From JAAZZIT01 sp964480525 (GTDB lineage: Bacteria; Bacillota; Clostridia; Oscillospirales; Ruminococcaceae), in the NCBI GenBank assembly GCA_964480525.1, contig CAYZOV010000009.1:1-64000 (forward strand): a DNA stretch of 64,000 nt, read 5' to 3'. This document shows, one piece after another, positions 17,863 to 26,167 of the stretch (its first letter is position 1; each line of letters begins with the position of its first letter). Made by a program: the position numbers and the translations under genes. Under the pieces are notes generated by a model that was given only the letters and a program-made list of their open reading frames with translations, did no database searches and was not told the origin of the DNA.

Positions 17863-18887
17863 TGGAAAACAATATGAATATTGATGAAGTTATGGAAACT
17901 CCGGTTGCAGAAGAAATCGCTCAGGAAAGCGAAGAAATCGCACAGGAAACAAAAACCAAAAAGGAAAAAGCTCCGAAACAGCCAAAGGGTCTTAAAATCC
18001 CTTACGAAAGAAGAAAAGGTCTTTACGGATACGGATTTATCGCACTTTGGGCTGTGGGAACAATTTACTTCTTCATTTTGCCGGTTATTAAGTCCCTTAT
18101 TTATTCCTTTAACGAAACTCATCCAAAATCGGGATATATGGAACTTAATTTCGTGGGCTGGGGCAACTATGTTGACGCTTTCAGAAAAGACCCTGAATAT
18201 TCCAAAAACCTTTTGGAAGTTTTGGGTTCTACAGCCCTCAAAACTCCGTTGATTATCATTTTCTCGGTGTTTATCGCAGTTATTCTTAACCAGAAATTTA
18301 AAGGAAGAACAGCCGCAAGAGCTATCTTCTTCCTGCCTGTAATTATCGCAACAGGTCCTGTTTACGATATTATCAACGGTAATATGTCAACGGGCGGTTA
18401 CGCAGGCGGTTCTGAACAGTTCTCAACAATGTTTGAAACAGACCTTGTTGACCAGTTGCTTTCGTTCTTGGGTATTTACAACATTAGTGATAATCTTACG
18501 TCGCTTATTACCACAGTAACAGACGACATTTTTAACATGGTATGGAACGCAGGTATCCAGATTTTGCTGTTCTTGTCAGCATTGCAGAACATTCCTCATT
18601 CGGCTAAGGAAGCCGCACAGATGGAAGGTGCAACGGCTTGGGAATACTTCTGGAAAATCACAGTTCCGTACATCAGCCCTATGCTTATCGCAGCACTTGT
18701 TTATACGGTAGTCGATTCGTTCGTTGACCCGTCAAACCCTGTAATGCAACAGGTTTTGTCAAAGGCTGCTAACTGGGAGCATGGCGCTTCGGCGGCAATG
18801 GGTTGGGCGTACTTCGCTATTGTAGGTACGGTTTTGGCAATTGTCGTTGTAATTGTAAACAAGTTCGTTTACTATGAAGTTGAATAA
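17862..18887 (+). CDS. Sugar ABC permease, MalF-like (pair B)
   Basis: Permease of 341 residues. A charged N-terminal extension (about 1-50, rich in Glu, Lys and Thr) precedes six helices. The EAA loop is AAQMEGATAWEYFWKITVP. TAATG overlap with the DUF5696 gene, with AGGAGG eleven bases upstream, gives tight coupling. It differs clearly from pair A, so the operon encodes two distinct translocators or one with alternative membranes parts. Confidence 0.88.
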   Translation: MENNMNIDEVMETPVAEEIAQESEEIAQETKTKKEKAPKQPKGLKIPYERRKGLYGYGFIALWAVGTIYFFILPVIKSLIYSFNETHPKSGYMELNFVGWGNYVDAFRKDPEYSKNLLEVLGSTALKTPLIIIFSVFIAVILNQKFKGRTAARAIFFLPVIIATGPVYDIINGNMSTGGYAGGSEQFSTMFETDLVDQLLSFLGIYNISDNLTSLITTVTDDIFNMVWNAGIQILLFLSALQNIPHSAKEAAQMEGATAWEYFWKITVPYISPMLIAALVYTVVDSFVDPSNPVMQQVLSKAANWEHGASAAMGWAYFAIVGTVLAIVVVIVNKFVYYEVE

Positions 18888-18901
18888 AGGGGGGATTAGA
18901 A

Positions 18902-19951
18902 TTGGCTACTAAAAAAGAAGAAAAACAGTTTGAAAAAGAAATGAAGGCTGCGAAGAAAGCAAAGCTTAAAGCTATGAAAGCAGCAGGCATAAAGCCGAAT
19001 CTGACCCCGGAACAAATCAGATACAACAGAAACAAAGCTATCGCAGGCGCAGTTTGGCCTGTGTTCAGAGCGCTTATTCTGTTCGGACTTTGCTTTATTA
19101 TCCTTTATCCGCTTATCTTCATGTTCTCAACGGCATTCAGACCAAATGAACAGATGTCTGACCCGTCAATCGTTTGGATTCCAAAGAGTTTGACAATGAG
19201 CAACATTAAACAGACTTGGGATATTATGAAATTTGACACAACGGTGCTTAACACAATTAAGCTTAACCTTATTTCGTCAGTTCTTTCAGTTGCTTCGTGC
19301 GCTATTACAGGATACGGCTTCGCAAGATTTAAGTTCAAGGGAAGAAACGTTCTCTTTGCTATCGTAATCTTGATGATTATCGTTCCGCCGCAGATTACAA
19401 CTATCCCGTTGTTTATCCAGTTCTCGTTCTTCAAGGGTGCAGGTATTGTTAAGTTGTTTGAACCAAAGGGATATATTTCCCTTATCAACAAGGGTATTAC
19501 AATGTATGCGCCGGCGTTTTTTGCAAACGGTATCAAGGCAGGTTTGTTTATCTACATCTTCAGACAGTTCTTCAGAGGACTTCCGAAAGAACTTGAGGAC
19601 GCAGCTTACTTGGACGGTTGCGGTCCGTTCAAGACCTTTATTAAGGTTATGGCGCCTAACGCAGCTTCGTCATTCTTGACAGTATTCTTGTTCTCAATCG
19701 TTTGGTACTGGAACGACTACTACATTTCGTCGTCGTTCTTCACAAACAACGACACAGTTGCGCTTATGCTTAAAAACCTTGACGCAACCCTCAGAGCCCA
19801 GCTCTTTAACAACCAGTCAATTTCACCAAGACAGATTATCGTATGGCTTGAATCAGGTTGTATTCTTTCTACATTCCCGATTCTGATTATGTACATCTTC
19901 TTGCAGAAATACTTCGTTGAGGGTGTTGAACGTTCAGGTCTTGTTGGCTAA
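18902..19951 (+). CDS. Sugar ABC permease, MalG-like (pair B)
   Basis: Permease of 349 residues with a Lys-rich N-terminus (about 1-40) and six helices. The EAA loop is DAAYLDGCGPFKTFIKVMAP. The start is TTG 18902 behind AAGGGGGG. It is the last gene of the operon, followed by a strong terminator. The insertion between its third and fourth helices (FFKGAGIVKLFEPKGYISLI) is longer than in the pair A MalG protein. Confidence 0.88.
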   Translation: MATKKEEKQFEKEMKAAKKAKLKAMKAAGIKPNLTPEQIRYNRNKAIAGAVWPVFRALILFGLCFIILYPLIFMFSTAFRPNEQMSDPSIVWIPKSLTMSNIKQTWDIMKFDTTVLNTIKLNLISSVLSVASCAITGYGFARFKFKGRNVLFAIVILMIIVPPQITTIPLFIQFSFFKGAGIVKLFEPKGYISLINKGITMYAPAFFANGIKAGLFIYIFRQFFRGLPKELEDAAYLDGCGPFKTFIKVMAPNAASSFLTVFLFSIVWYWNDYYISSSFFTNNDTVALMLKNLDATLRAQLFNNQSISPRQIIVWLESGCILSTFPILIMYIFLQKYFVEGVERSGLVG

Positions 19952-19972
19952 ACGTTTATAGAAAAACTTTTC

Positions 19973-20010
19973 ACAGTTCCCGACCGCTTCGGTTGGGAGC
20001 TGTTTTTTTG
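19973..20010 (+). terminator. Terminator of the transport operon
   Basis: A stem of about twelve pairs, cagttcccgacc with ggttgggagctg, and a short gcttc loop are followed by seven T. It lies 22 bases after the last permease stop. Confidence 0.9.
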
Positions 20011-20019
20011 CAAAAAATT

Positions 20020-20044
20020 AACCTCGTCTGCGACAGACGAGGTT
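20020..20044. terminator. Bidirectional terminator between convergent genes
   Basis: aacctcgtctg-cga-cagacgaggtt is a perfect eleven-pair stem. T-rich sequence follows on both strands, so it can end the minus-strand ydbT gene as well as residual plus-strand transcripts. Confidence 0.85.
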
Positions 20045-20060
20045 TTTGTGTTTTGTTAAA

Positions 20061-21497
20061 CTATTCTAAAAAATTGCTGTTTAAAAATTCCGTTGCGTCG
20101 TCAAGGGGGAAATTTTTCACTTTGTGCGACATTTTGCTTTCGCCGTGTATATTAAACTTGAAAGATACGTTTTTGCGAAATTTTTGAAACGGCGTTTGGT
20201 ATAACCCGCAAATGGAAATGCTTGACTTTTTCACCAAAAACGTGTGGAATTTGTACAAACTGCAATAGCTGAAACTTGCATAGCCGTTTCCTGCACCCAC
20301 CCCCGTGGTGAAAATGGACGAAGCCTTTACAACCAAAAGCCACATTGCAGGAAGTTCAAAAATTATGCAGGCAAATCGGAAAATTTCCGACCAGTTGGGA
20401 AAAATAAAACTTGCGACTATACATGCAATCGGCAACCCCAAACATACCCACAACGGCGGAAAAACATACCGCATTACGTTGCGTTTCAGAGGTTTAACCG
20501 TGGCGGTGACAGGCTTAATTTCGGGAACTAAAAGCGCCATAGTGTGTTTTACAACCGAAAGGGTCGTTATGGGAATCAGCACCGCAATTTCACGACTGCC
20601 TTTGCCGTACCCCGAAGCGTGAATTTGCACCGAGCAGATTTTGAAAATTTTCATCAAAAGGCTCTGCTGTATGTCAACATAATTTATCTTGTCAACGGCG
20701 ATTTGGTGATACCGTTTGGTGATTATTCCGCTGTTAATGATAATGTTGTCGTCGGTGCGTGTAACGGTGAATTTCCAATGACGAATGATGTTTACACAAA
20801 ATGAAAACAGCCACCCCGAAATGATTACAAGCGCAAGAATTACCACATATTTCGGCAACCGCAAGGTGATGTATTTTGCGTATTTGTTCAGGGTGTGGAA
20901 AAACCGCCTTTCGATTTCCTGACCCACAATTCTGGTTGCCTGAACTAAAAATGTGGTGAAAATCAGCACGCCCGAAAGGGTTGAAGAAAACAAAAGGGAA
21001 AAAATCAACAGATTCCGTTTGCGTGGGGTGTATACAAATTTCGGCTTTTGCTCCGAATCCGAAGCGGATTTTTTCAAAAGCTCTATGTCCGAACGCTTCA
21101 TTGAAAGTACAAGGTCGGTGGATTTGTCTGTGCCGGCGTTGGTGTCAATGTAAACTTTGTACGCCTTGAACGGTCGGTAAAACGCCCCTTGCGTGACGGA
21201 CAAACAGCATATTTTGTCAAAGGGAACCTGAATTTTGAAAATTCCGAAAAATCCCGTGTTTGCAACAATTTCGTTGGATTTAATTTCGTATGTCACAAAA
21301 GACCACCGCATAAACGCAAACAAAAAAATTGCTATGATTACCAAAATGTCAAGCCACCAACCCTTTAGCCAAGTGGCAATGTCAAATTTCAACGCAACCA
21401 GACTTCGTGCCAGAGGAATCAATAACAGCCAGAAACTTTTCGTAGTGTAACCCAGTATTCTTATGGGGTGCTGGCGTTTTGAAAAAAATTCAGACAA
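20061..21497 (-). CDS. ydbT: PH-domain membrane protein, YdbT-like
   Basis: Membrane protein of 478 residues with three bacterial PH (bPH2) domains alternating with pairs of helices, the architecture of Bacillus YdbT. The domains begin near residues 65 (SNEIVANTGFFGIFKIQVPF), 250 (DDNIIINSGIITKRYHQIAV) and 405. SASGYGKGSREIAVLIPI-like text after the second (HASGYGKGSREIAVLIPI) is typical. The start codon is TTG directly abutting the ydbS stop, so the two are co-translated. The YdbS/YdbT pair is linked to resistance to some surface-acting antimicrobial peptides in Bacillus; mechanism unknown. Confidence 0.8.
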   Translation of the reverse strand: MSEFFSKRQHPIRILGYTTKSFWLLLIPLARSLVALKFDIATWLKGWWLDILVIIAIFLFAFMRWSFVTYEIKSNEIVANTGFFGIFKIQVPFDKICCLSVTQGAFYRPFKAYKVYIDTNAGTDKSTDLVLSMKRSDIELLKKSASDSEQKPKFVYTPRKRNLLIFSLLFSSTLSGVLIFTTFLVQATRIVGQEIERRFFHTLNKYAKYITLRLPKYVVILALVIISGWLFSFCVNIIRHWKFTVTRTDDNIIINSGIITKRYHQIAVDKINYVDIQQSLLMKIFKICSVQIHASGYGKGSREIAVLIPITTLSVVKHTMALLVPEIKPVTATVKPLKRNVMRYVFPPLWVCLGLPIACIVASFIFPNWSEIFRFACIIFELPAMWLLVVKASSIFTTGVGAGNGYASFSYCSLYKFHTFLVKKSSISICGLYQTPFQKFRKNVSFKFNIHGESKMSHKVKNFPLDDATEFLNSNFLE

Positions 21498-21968
21498 CTA
21501 TTTTCCACCGCCTTCCGCCCAGTTTTTCATTATAACGTCGATTTCGTCCACGTCGTCCGACGAAACAAAGTTCAGAATAACTATTCCGCCCAAAACGTGA
21601 ATTATTATAAAATTCATAGCCGTTAATTTTGACAACGGCGTTTTTACAACCGTAACGTACTGAACAGACGACTTTTTAACGTGAGAAGCGGTGGTGAAAA
21701 ATATCCCCCCGTGTTTTGTGGCGCCGTTTTGACCGATTGTGAACGAGCATTTGGCAAAATAAAGTGGCAAAAGGATAAAGTCAACAAAAAACGCCAGCCC
21801 GCACACAACCCCCACGCCGATGTACATGGCGACGTTGTAATTTTCAAGCAGTATAACGCAAGCCACCGTGAGAGCCAGCGCCAAAACGGAAGTTGCCAGC
21901 CTTAGAAAGTTCAGCGCATTTCGGTGGGGTTTGTAGTTCTTTATAATAATCACCTCTGAAAATTTCAC
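21498..21968 (-). CDS. ydbS: PH-domain membrane protein, YdbS-like
   Basis: Membrane protein of about 156 residues with two N-terminal helices and one bPH2 domain (FTIGQNGATKHGGIFFTTAS). It is the small partner of the YdbT-like protein. The start is doubtful: GTG 21968 gives the longest frame but has no ribosome binding site, while a good AGAGGTG lies just inside the frame and points to a rare ATT or ATA start about seven codons later. No clear promoter was found upstream, where the sequence is AT-rich up to the repeat at 22054. Confidence 0.75.
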   Translation of the reverse strand: MKFSEVIIIKNYKPHRNALNFLRLATSVLALALTVACVILLENYNVAMYIGVGVVCGLAFFVDFILLPLYFAKCSFTIGQNGATKHGGIFFTTASHVKKSSVQYVTVVKTPLSKLTAMNFIIIHVLGGIVILNFVSSDDVDEIDVIMKNWAEGGGK

Positions 21969-22053
21969 TAATTAAAACAGATGTTTTAATGGTAAAGCTT
22001 TTAGTTCATATTTTATCATATAGTATTCGCCGTCGCCGTTGGCGGTAAAACAG

Positions 22054-22305
22054 AATACCCAAATGTAAAGCGATAGGTTTCGTTTACCAACCTATAAATT
22101 CTTTGCAAATCGGGTACTTTTGCGGTTTGCGGAGCAAATATCGGTCATGGACCGATAAGCAAAATACCCAAATGTAAACCGATAGGTTTCGTTTACTAAA
22201 CTGTAAATTTATTGCAAATCGGGTACTTTTGCGGTTTGCGAAGCAAATATCGGTCATAGACCGATAAGCAAAATACCCAAATGTAAACCGATAGGTTTAC
22301 ATTTA
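22054..22305. repeat. Tandem 109-bp intergenic repeat, two and a half units
   Basis: Units start at 22054, 22163 and (partial) 22272, each opening with aatacccaaatgtaaa. Each full unit contains a palindrome (atcggtc-atg/ata-gaccgat) and an outer complementary pair (gggtacttttgc / gcaaaataccc), so each can fold into a long stem-loop. One unit core (gggtacttttgcggttt) matches 67-83 with one mismatch. The gap 21969-22420 holds no gene; this array and a terminator are its only recognised content. Confidence 0.85.
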
Positions 22306-22386
22306 TGCCCCGTAAAGTGCGATAAGCATTTATGCTTGCACTTGCTTTAAGGTTATTATAACATAAAATTTCCAAAAGGTAAAGAA

Positions 22387-22414
22387 AAAAAGCAAGCGAA
22401 ATTGCTTGCTTTTT
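22387..22414. terminator. Terminator of the lipoprotein gene, bidirectional
   Basis: aaaaagcaagc-gaaatt-gcttgcttttt forms an eleven-pair stem with A/T tails, so it can work on both strands. It lies seven bases past the stop codon of the minus-strand lipoprotein gene. Confidence 0.85.
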
Positions 22415-22420
22415 GTAAAT

Positions 22421-22945
22421 TTATATGTCTTTGACGTCTTTTATCAAATTCCAATCCATGACGGGGCTGTCGCAAACGTACCAGATGTCCCCGATTTTTC
22501 CCACGGTGATTTGCATTTCTTGGGAATAACTTTCTTTGCGGTTTTCCACAGGGAACGCCGTCACACGCACCGTCAGGTTGTAGGCTTTTTTCAGTTTGTG
22601 ACGATTATTTTGCAAAATCGGAATGTTTTCAAGTTCCTCACCGCTAAGTTCCCGCTTGTCCGTGATTTTTTTGTTAATGGAAACATTTTGCGCACCGCAA
22701 CATTGGGCGATTTGGGAATAATACGTCTGTGCAAGGTTTTCGTCGAAATCGTCGCTGTTTTCGTAGGCGTTCAGAACAGGCGTTGCAAAACATCTCAAAA
22801 AGTTTGTGCTGTCCTGACTGTCCAGCGTTTCAAACAACGTGTTCAAAGGCACTTCGTACTGAAAATCCGTGTCATCGTCCTCCGCTGAACAACCCGAAAA
22901 CACCAGAGTTACAACCGCCATAAGCGCCAGTAAAATTTTTTTCAT
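22421..22945 (-). CDS. Lipoprotein of unknown function
   Basis: Predicted lipoprotein of 174 residues. The N-terminus MKKILLALMAVVTLVFSGCS has a clear lipobox (FSGC, cysteine at 19). The mature part (QDSTNFLRCFATPVLNAY, then VGKIGDIWYVCDSPVMDW) resembles small NTF2/cystatin-like extracytoplasmic domains that often follow zinc-ribbon or lipobox anchors, but no family is certain. ATG 22945 is chosen over TTG 22948 because AGGGAGG lies five to six bases upstream of it. A terminator separates it from the next gene on the same strand, so it probably has its own promoter, which was not identified. Confidence 0.7.
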   Translation of the reverse strand: MKKILLALMAVVTLVFSGCSAEDDDTDFQYEVPLNTLFETLDSQDSTNFLRCFATPVLNAYENSDDFDENLAQTYYSQIAQCCGAQNVSINKKITDKRELSGEELENIPILQNNRHKLKKAYNLTVRVTAFPVENRKESYSQEMQITVGKIGDIWYVCDSPVMDWNLIKDVKDI

Positions 22946-22970
22946 CAAAAACCTCCCTTTCGTGCAAAAG

Positions 22971-23002
22971 AAATCGGGCAGACCCTTTCGCCTGCCCGAT
23001 TT
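22971..23002 (-). terminator. Terminator of the zinc-ribbon protein gene
   Basis: aaatcgggcag / ctgcccgattt is a perfect eleven-pair stem with a ten-base loop. On the minus strand it is followed by TTTCTTTTGC... T-rich sequence, after the gene ending at 23042. Confidence 0.8.
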
Positions 23003-23041
23003 GCTTTATGTATGCCATTAAACAGACATCATTTTTAAATA

Positions 23042-23809
23042 TTAGTCCTTGTCCTGAATCTTTTCAAGCTTTTCTTCAAAATCGTCGTCAGGGTCCAAAA
23101 CGTCTGTAATGCACCATTTTCCGTCGATTTTGAGAACAAGACATTCATAATCTTCCACGTCGTCGTCATCGTCGCCCTTGATTGAAACTTCGCAATCAAG
23201 AATGTAACCCTTTGTTACTTCAAGCTTTTTCTTGTCAAATTTAATCTGGAGATATTCTTCAATGTCTTTAAGGTCGCTCTTTTCGATTTTTTCCTTGTCC
23301 TTTACGTCAACTGAAGTTTTGAAATCCCTGCCGTAATCGTTTCTGAAAAGTTCATAGTAGAGCTTAGCCTGACTTTTGTACATTTTTTCAGTTTCTTTTT
23401 TAGACATATCGCTTGACTTAGCGTAATAGTCAATTTCGTATTCGCTGTAACATTCCATCAAAAGTTCGCCGTCTTTTTCTGCATATGCGTCGAACATTTT
23501 TCTAACAGGTTTTGCGTATCCGCCCGAGAAAGCAGAACAGAGAATGATGATAACGATAAGCGCAACCAAAGCCACAACGCCGATTCCAACGTACTTTGTA
23601 AAATCAGGGTTTGCTGTGAGTTTCTTGATTCCGTCAGCATTTGCGTTTGCCTTGAATTTGTCAAGAATTGTTGTGTCTGAATTTGTTGCTGCCGCAGCTT
23701 TTGTTGCAGGTTTTGTTGCAGGCGCAACGTCAAACTTTGCCCCACATGATGTGCAGAATGAAGCGTTGTCGTCAAGTGACGCTCCGCACTTTGTACAGAA
23801 TTTTGCCAT
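23042..23809 (-). CDS. Zinc-ribbon membrane protein with extracytoplasmic domain
   Basis: Protein of 255 residues. The N-terminus carries a double-CxxC zinc ribbon (FCTKCGASLDDNASFCTSCG, residues 4-23), then an Ala/Thr linker, one membrane helix (about 75-97, VGVVALVALIVIIILCSAF region) and a polar domain with a 'DAYAEKDGELLMECYSEYE' start, similar in plan to the DUF4878/NTF2-like domains found after such anchors. The frame runs upstream to 23863, but GGGAGGAAATAATT before ATG 23809 fixes the start. Unknown role; the plan suggests envelope sensing or assembly. Confidence 0.75.
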   Translation of the reverse strand: MAKFCTKCGASLDDNASFCTSCGAKFDVAPATKPATKAAAATNSDTTILDKFKANANADGIKKLTANPDFTKYVGIGVVALVALIVIIILCSAFSGGYAKPVRKMFDAYAEKDGELLMECYSEYEIDYYAKSSDMSKKETEKMYKSQAKLYYELFRNDYGRDFKTSVDVKDKEKIEKSDLKDIEEYLQIKFDKKKLEVTKGYILDCEVSIKGDDDDDVEDYECLVLKIDGKWCITDVLDPDDDFEEKLEKIQDKD

Positions 23810-23851
23810 AATTATTTCCTCCCAAAAAATAAATAAAAATATGCCACTTTT

Positions 23852-23880
23852 ATAATAACTCACTTTTGAGTTTTTGTCAA
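23852..23880 (-). promoter_or_regulatory. Sigma-A promoter of the zinc-ribbon gene
   Basis: On the minus strand TTGACA (23880-23875) and TATTAT (23857-23852) are separated by 17 bases. The ATG is 43 bases downstream of the -10 box. Confidence 0.75.
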
Positions 23881-23927
23881 TAGAACATTCGACTTTTCGA
23901 CATATTTAACATTTATCCGTGTCAAAT

Positions 23928-25091
23928 TTAGTCAAAATGTGCAAGTTTTTCACCATCATAATAAAGACGTGGAACTCTTTTGGTTATATCGCAAACTATT
24001 TCGTAACCGATAGTGGAGCATTTTTGGGCAATGTCGTCGGCGGTGATTTGTTCGTCACCGCTTTTGCCCATAACCACCGCTATGTCCCCTGCTTTTACGT
24101 CAATGTCCGTAACGTCAATCATAAGTTGGTCCATACAAATTTTGCCCACAATTCTGGCACGTTTGCCGTTTACCAGAAGTTCGCCTTTGTTTGAAAGGCT
24201 TCGTGGAACGCCGTCGGCGTAACCGATTGCGACCGTGGCGATTTTCGTAGGCTTTTGCGTAACATACGTCCGCCCATAGCTGACAAAAGCGTTTGCTTCG
24301 ACTGTTTTAACCTGCGAAACCACGGCTTTAAGCTCCATGACGGGCTTTAATTCAAATGGAATTTCCAGCGAAAAATCAGGCTTCAAACCGTACATAATTA
24401 TGCCCAAACGTGCCAGAGTGCTGTTTTTGTCGTTGTGGAAAATTCCCCCCGCCGAATTTAAATAATGGTGGTGCAAAAGGTTTATTCCCTTGTCTTTTAG
24501 CTCTTGGTAAATATCGTTAAACAGCGAAATCTGACCTTTGGTAAACTTTATGTCGTCGGGGTCGTAACTGTCAGCCACGCAAAGGTGGGTAAAAATCCCC
24601 TCAACGCTTAGGTTATCTAAAGCCATAATTTTTTTAATTTCCGAAACATATTCCGAAACGTGGGAAAACCTCAGTCCGATTCTCGTCATTCCCGTGTCAA
24701 GTTTAATGTGAACTCTCACGGTGCCGTTTGATTGGTTGCTGAGTTTTTTTGCATAATCGGGTTCGGTGATTGCCTGAATTATGTTGTGAACGCTTAAAAG
24801 GTCGGCGTATTCCGGCGGCGTATAACCCAAAATCAGAATTTCTCCCGTAATACCGTTGTTTCTAAGCTCGATTGCTTCGTTAAGATTTGACACCGCAAAC
24901 CATTTTACGCCCAGTTGTTCCTGCAAATACTTTGTGCAAACAGGACTTCCGTGACCGTAACAGTCGGCTTTTACAACGCATAAAAGTTGCGTGTCGGCGT
25001 TATATATCGAAAGAATTTTTTTATAATTTTCACAGTTTTCTTTAAGGTGGTTTAGGTGAATTTCCGCCCATGCTCTTTTAATAAAAGGCAT
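23928..25091 (-). CDS. alr: Alanine racemase
   Basis: Converts L-alanine to D-alanine for peptidoglycan, using pyridoxal phosphate. The 387-residue product has the PLP lysine in VVKADCYGHG (Lys41) and the second catalytic base Tyr272 in VSYGRTY. HIKLDTGMTRIG (128-139) and a C-terminal beta domain with GKICMDQLMIDVTD complete the fold. It is a single gene with its own promoter, divergent from the SLOG-domain gene. Length and motifs are normal for a biosynthetic alanine racemase; a serine racemase of VanT type is less likely because no membrane domain is present. Confidence 0.95.
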   Translation of the reverse strand: MPFIKRAWAEIHLNHLKENCENYKKILSIYNADTQLLCVVKADCYGHGSPVCTKYLQEQLGVKWFAVSNLNEAIELRNNGITGEILILGYTPPEYADLLSVHNIIQAITEPDYAKKLSNQSNGTVRVHIKLDTGMTRIGLRFSHVSEYVSEIKKIMALDNLSVEGIFTHLCVADSYDPDDIKFTKGQISLFNDIYQELKDKGINLLHHHYLNSAGGIFHNDKNSTLARLGIIMYGLKPDFSLEIPFELKPVMELKAVVSQVKTVEANAFVSYGRTYVTQKPTKIATVAIGYADGVPRSLSNKGELLVNGKRARIVGKICMDQLMIDVTDIDVKAGDIAVVMGKSGDEQITADDIAQKCSTIGYEIVCDITKRVPRLYYDGEKLAHFD

Positions 25092-25137
25092 TGCGTGACG
25101 CTCCTTTCAGATATCGATAATGTATTTTCTGTTTGTA

Positions 25138-25166
25138 ATTATAACACATCTCCAACCAAAGGTCAA
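25138..25166 (-). promoter_or_regulatory. Sigma-A promoter of alr
   Basis: On the minus strand TTGACC (25166-25161) and TATAAT (25143-25138) have a 17-base spacer. The alr ATG is about 47 bases downstream. Confidence 0.8.
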
Positions 25167-25240
25167 GGACAGTTTTTTTGTTGCAAACGATTGTTCAAAG
25201 TTAATACATAGTTAATTTTTCTCAAATTATTTTTTAAGCC

Positions 25241-25269
25241 TTTACAAATAAAGTATTTTGTGTTATTAT
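25241..25269 (+). promoter_or_regulatory. Probable promoter of the SLOG-domain gene
   Basis: TTTACA (25241-25246) and TATTAT (25264-25269) are separated by 17 bases and lie 75 bases before the gene start. Confidence 0.6.
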
Positions 25270-25343
25270 TATTTAAGATGGGTGGAATTTTGGATTTTGC
25301 CCGAAAAATTTAAATTTTGAAAACCGAAATCGGAGGTGTTTTG

Positions 25344-26141
25344 ATGGCTGAACAAGATTATTTTTACGAAAAGTATTACGACCCTTCTTTTTTAAATGTG
25401 AATAAAAAACTTACCACGAAAGAAGTGCATGCTATTATGAGTTATGCGAAACTTGATACCGAGGAATGTTATTTTGACATTGCACGAACGGTGTGTTTTA
25501 CGGGACACAGACCCGGCGATTTTCCGGCTCACGGACACCGTGAATCTGTTACGTTCAAGCGCCTTATGAGTGTTTTGTGCTTAAAAATTCAAGAAAGTAT
25601 CGACGAGGGTTATACTACGTTCATAAGCGGTATGGCACAGGGATTTGATATGTGGGCAGCAAGAAAAGTTACGGTTTTCAAGCTGAAATATCCGTACATC
25701 AAACTGGTGTTGGTTCTTCCTTTTGAAACGCAGTGCGTAGGTTATACACCTCTTGAAGTTTACGAATACAGTTCTTTAATTGCGGCGGCGGACAAGGTTA
25801 TTTGTTTGCAAGAAAAATATTCAAAAGATTGTATGAAAAGACGCAACCAGTATATGGTTGACCATTCTTCAAAAATAATCGGCATGATGAAACGAAGCAA
25901 TACGGGTACGGGTATGACCGTAAATATGGCGAAAAGACAGGGCTTAAAGCTTGACATTTTCGATATGAAATCAAACCCCGAAATTTACGGCGAAACCGAG
26001 GACGATTTTAGACTTTTGCGAGAGGGTAATCAGCTTAAAGTTAAGTCTGTTGACGAAATAGACGAATTTCTCAGAACTCACAATATTCCCGAAACCATTA
26101 CGTTTTACACAGAACCCGAAAGCCGAAACTTGAAACCTTGA
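25344..26141 (+). CDS. SLOG-family (YspA/DUF1273-like) protein
   Basis: Cytoplasmic protein of 265 residues with a Rossmann-like SLOG domain related to YpsA/DUF1273. The ligand-binding motifs are visible: CFTGHRPGDFP (about 45-55), FISGMAQGFDMWAARKV (about 87-103) and LVLPFETQ (about 114-121). SLOG proteins bind nucleotide-type ligands; some act in stress or defence signalling, but nothing nearby supports a defence role here. The frame extends to TTG 25317, but GGAGGTG (25331-25337) points to ATG 25344. A hydrophilic C-terminal region of about 60 residues (FDMKSNPEIYGETEDDF onward) is outside the core domain. Confidence 0.75.
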   Translation: MAEQDYFYEKYYDPSFLNVNKKLTTKEVHAIMSYAKLDTEECYFDIARTVCFTGHRPGDFPAHGHRESVTFKRLMSVLCLKIQESIDEGYTTFISGMAQGFDMWAARKVTVFKLKYPYIKLVLVLPFETQCVGYTPLEVYEYSSLIAAADKVICLQEKYSKDCMKRRNQYMVDHSSKIIGMMKRSNTGTGMTVNMAKRQGLKLDIFDMKSNPEIYGETEDDFRLLREGNQLKVKSVDEIDEFLRTHNIPETITFYTEPESRNLKP

Positions 26142-26167
26142 CGGTTCGGGCGATTGGAGTGTATAGT

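Noticed and set aside
22054..22305. Tandem repeats as a CRISPR array
   Set aside because: Units are 109 bases with no unique spacers and no cas genes nearby.
25344..26141. SLOG protein as part of an antiphage system
   Set aside because: No effector, nuclease, TIR or other defence gene is adjacent; it stands alone between alr and an LCP-like gene.
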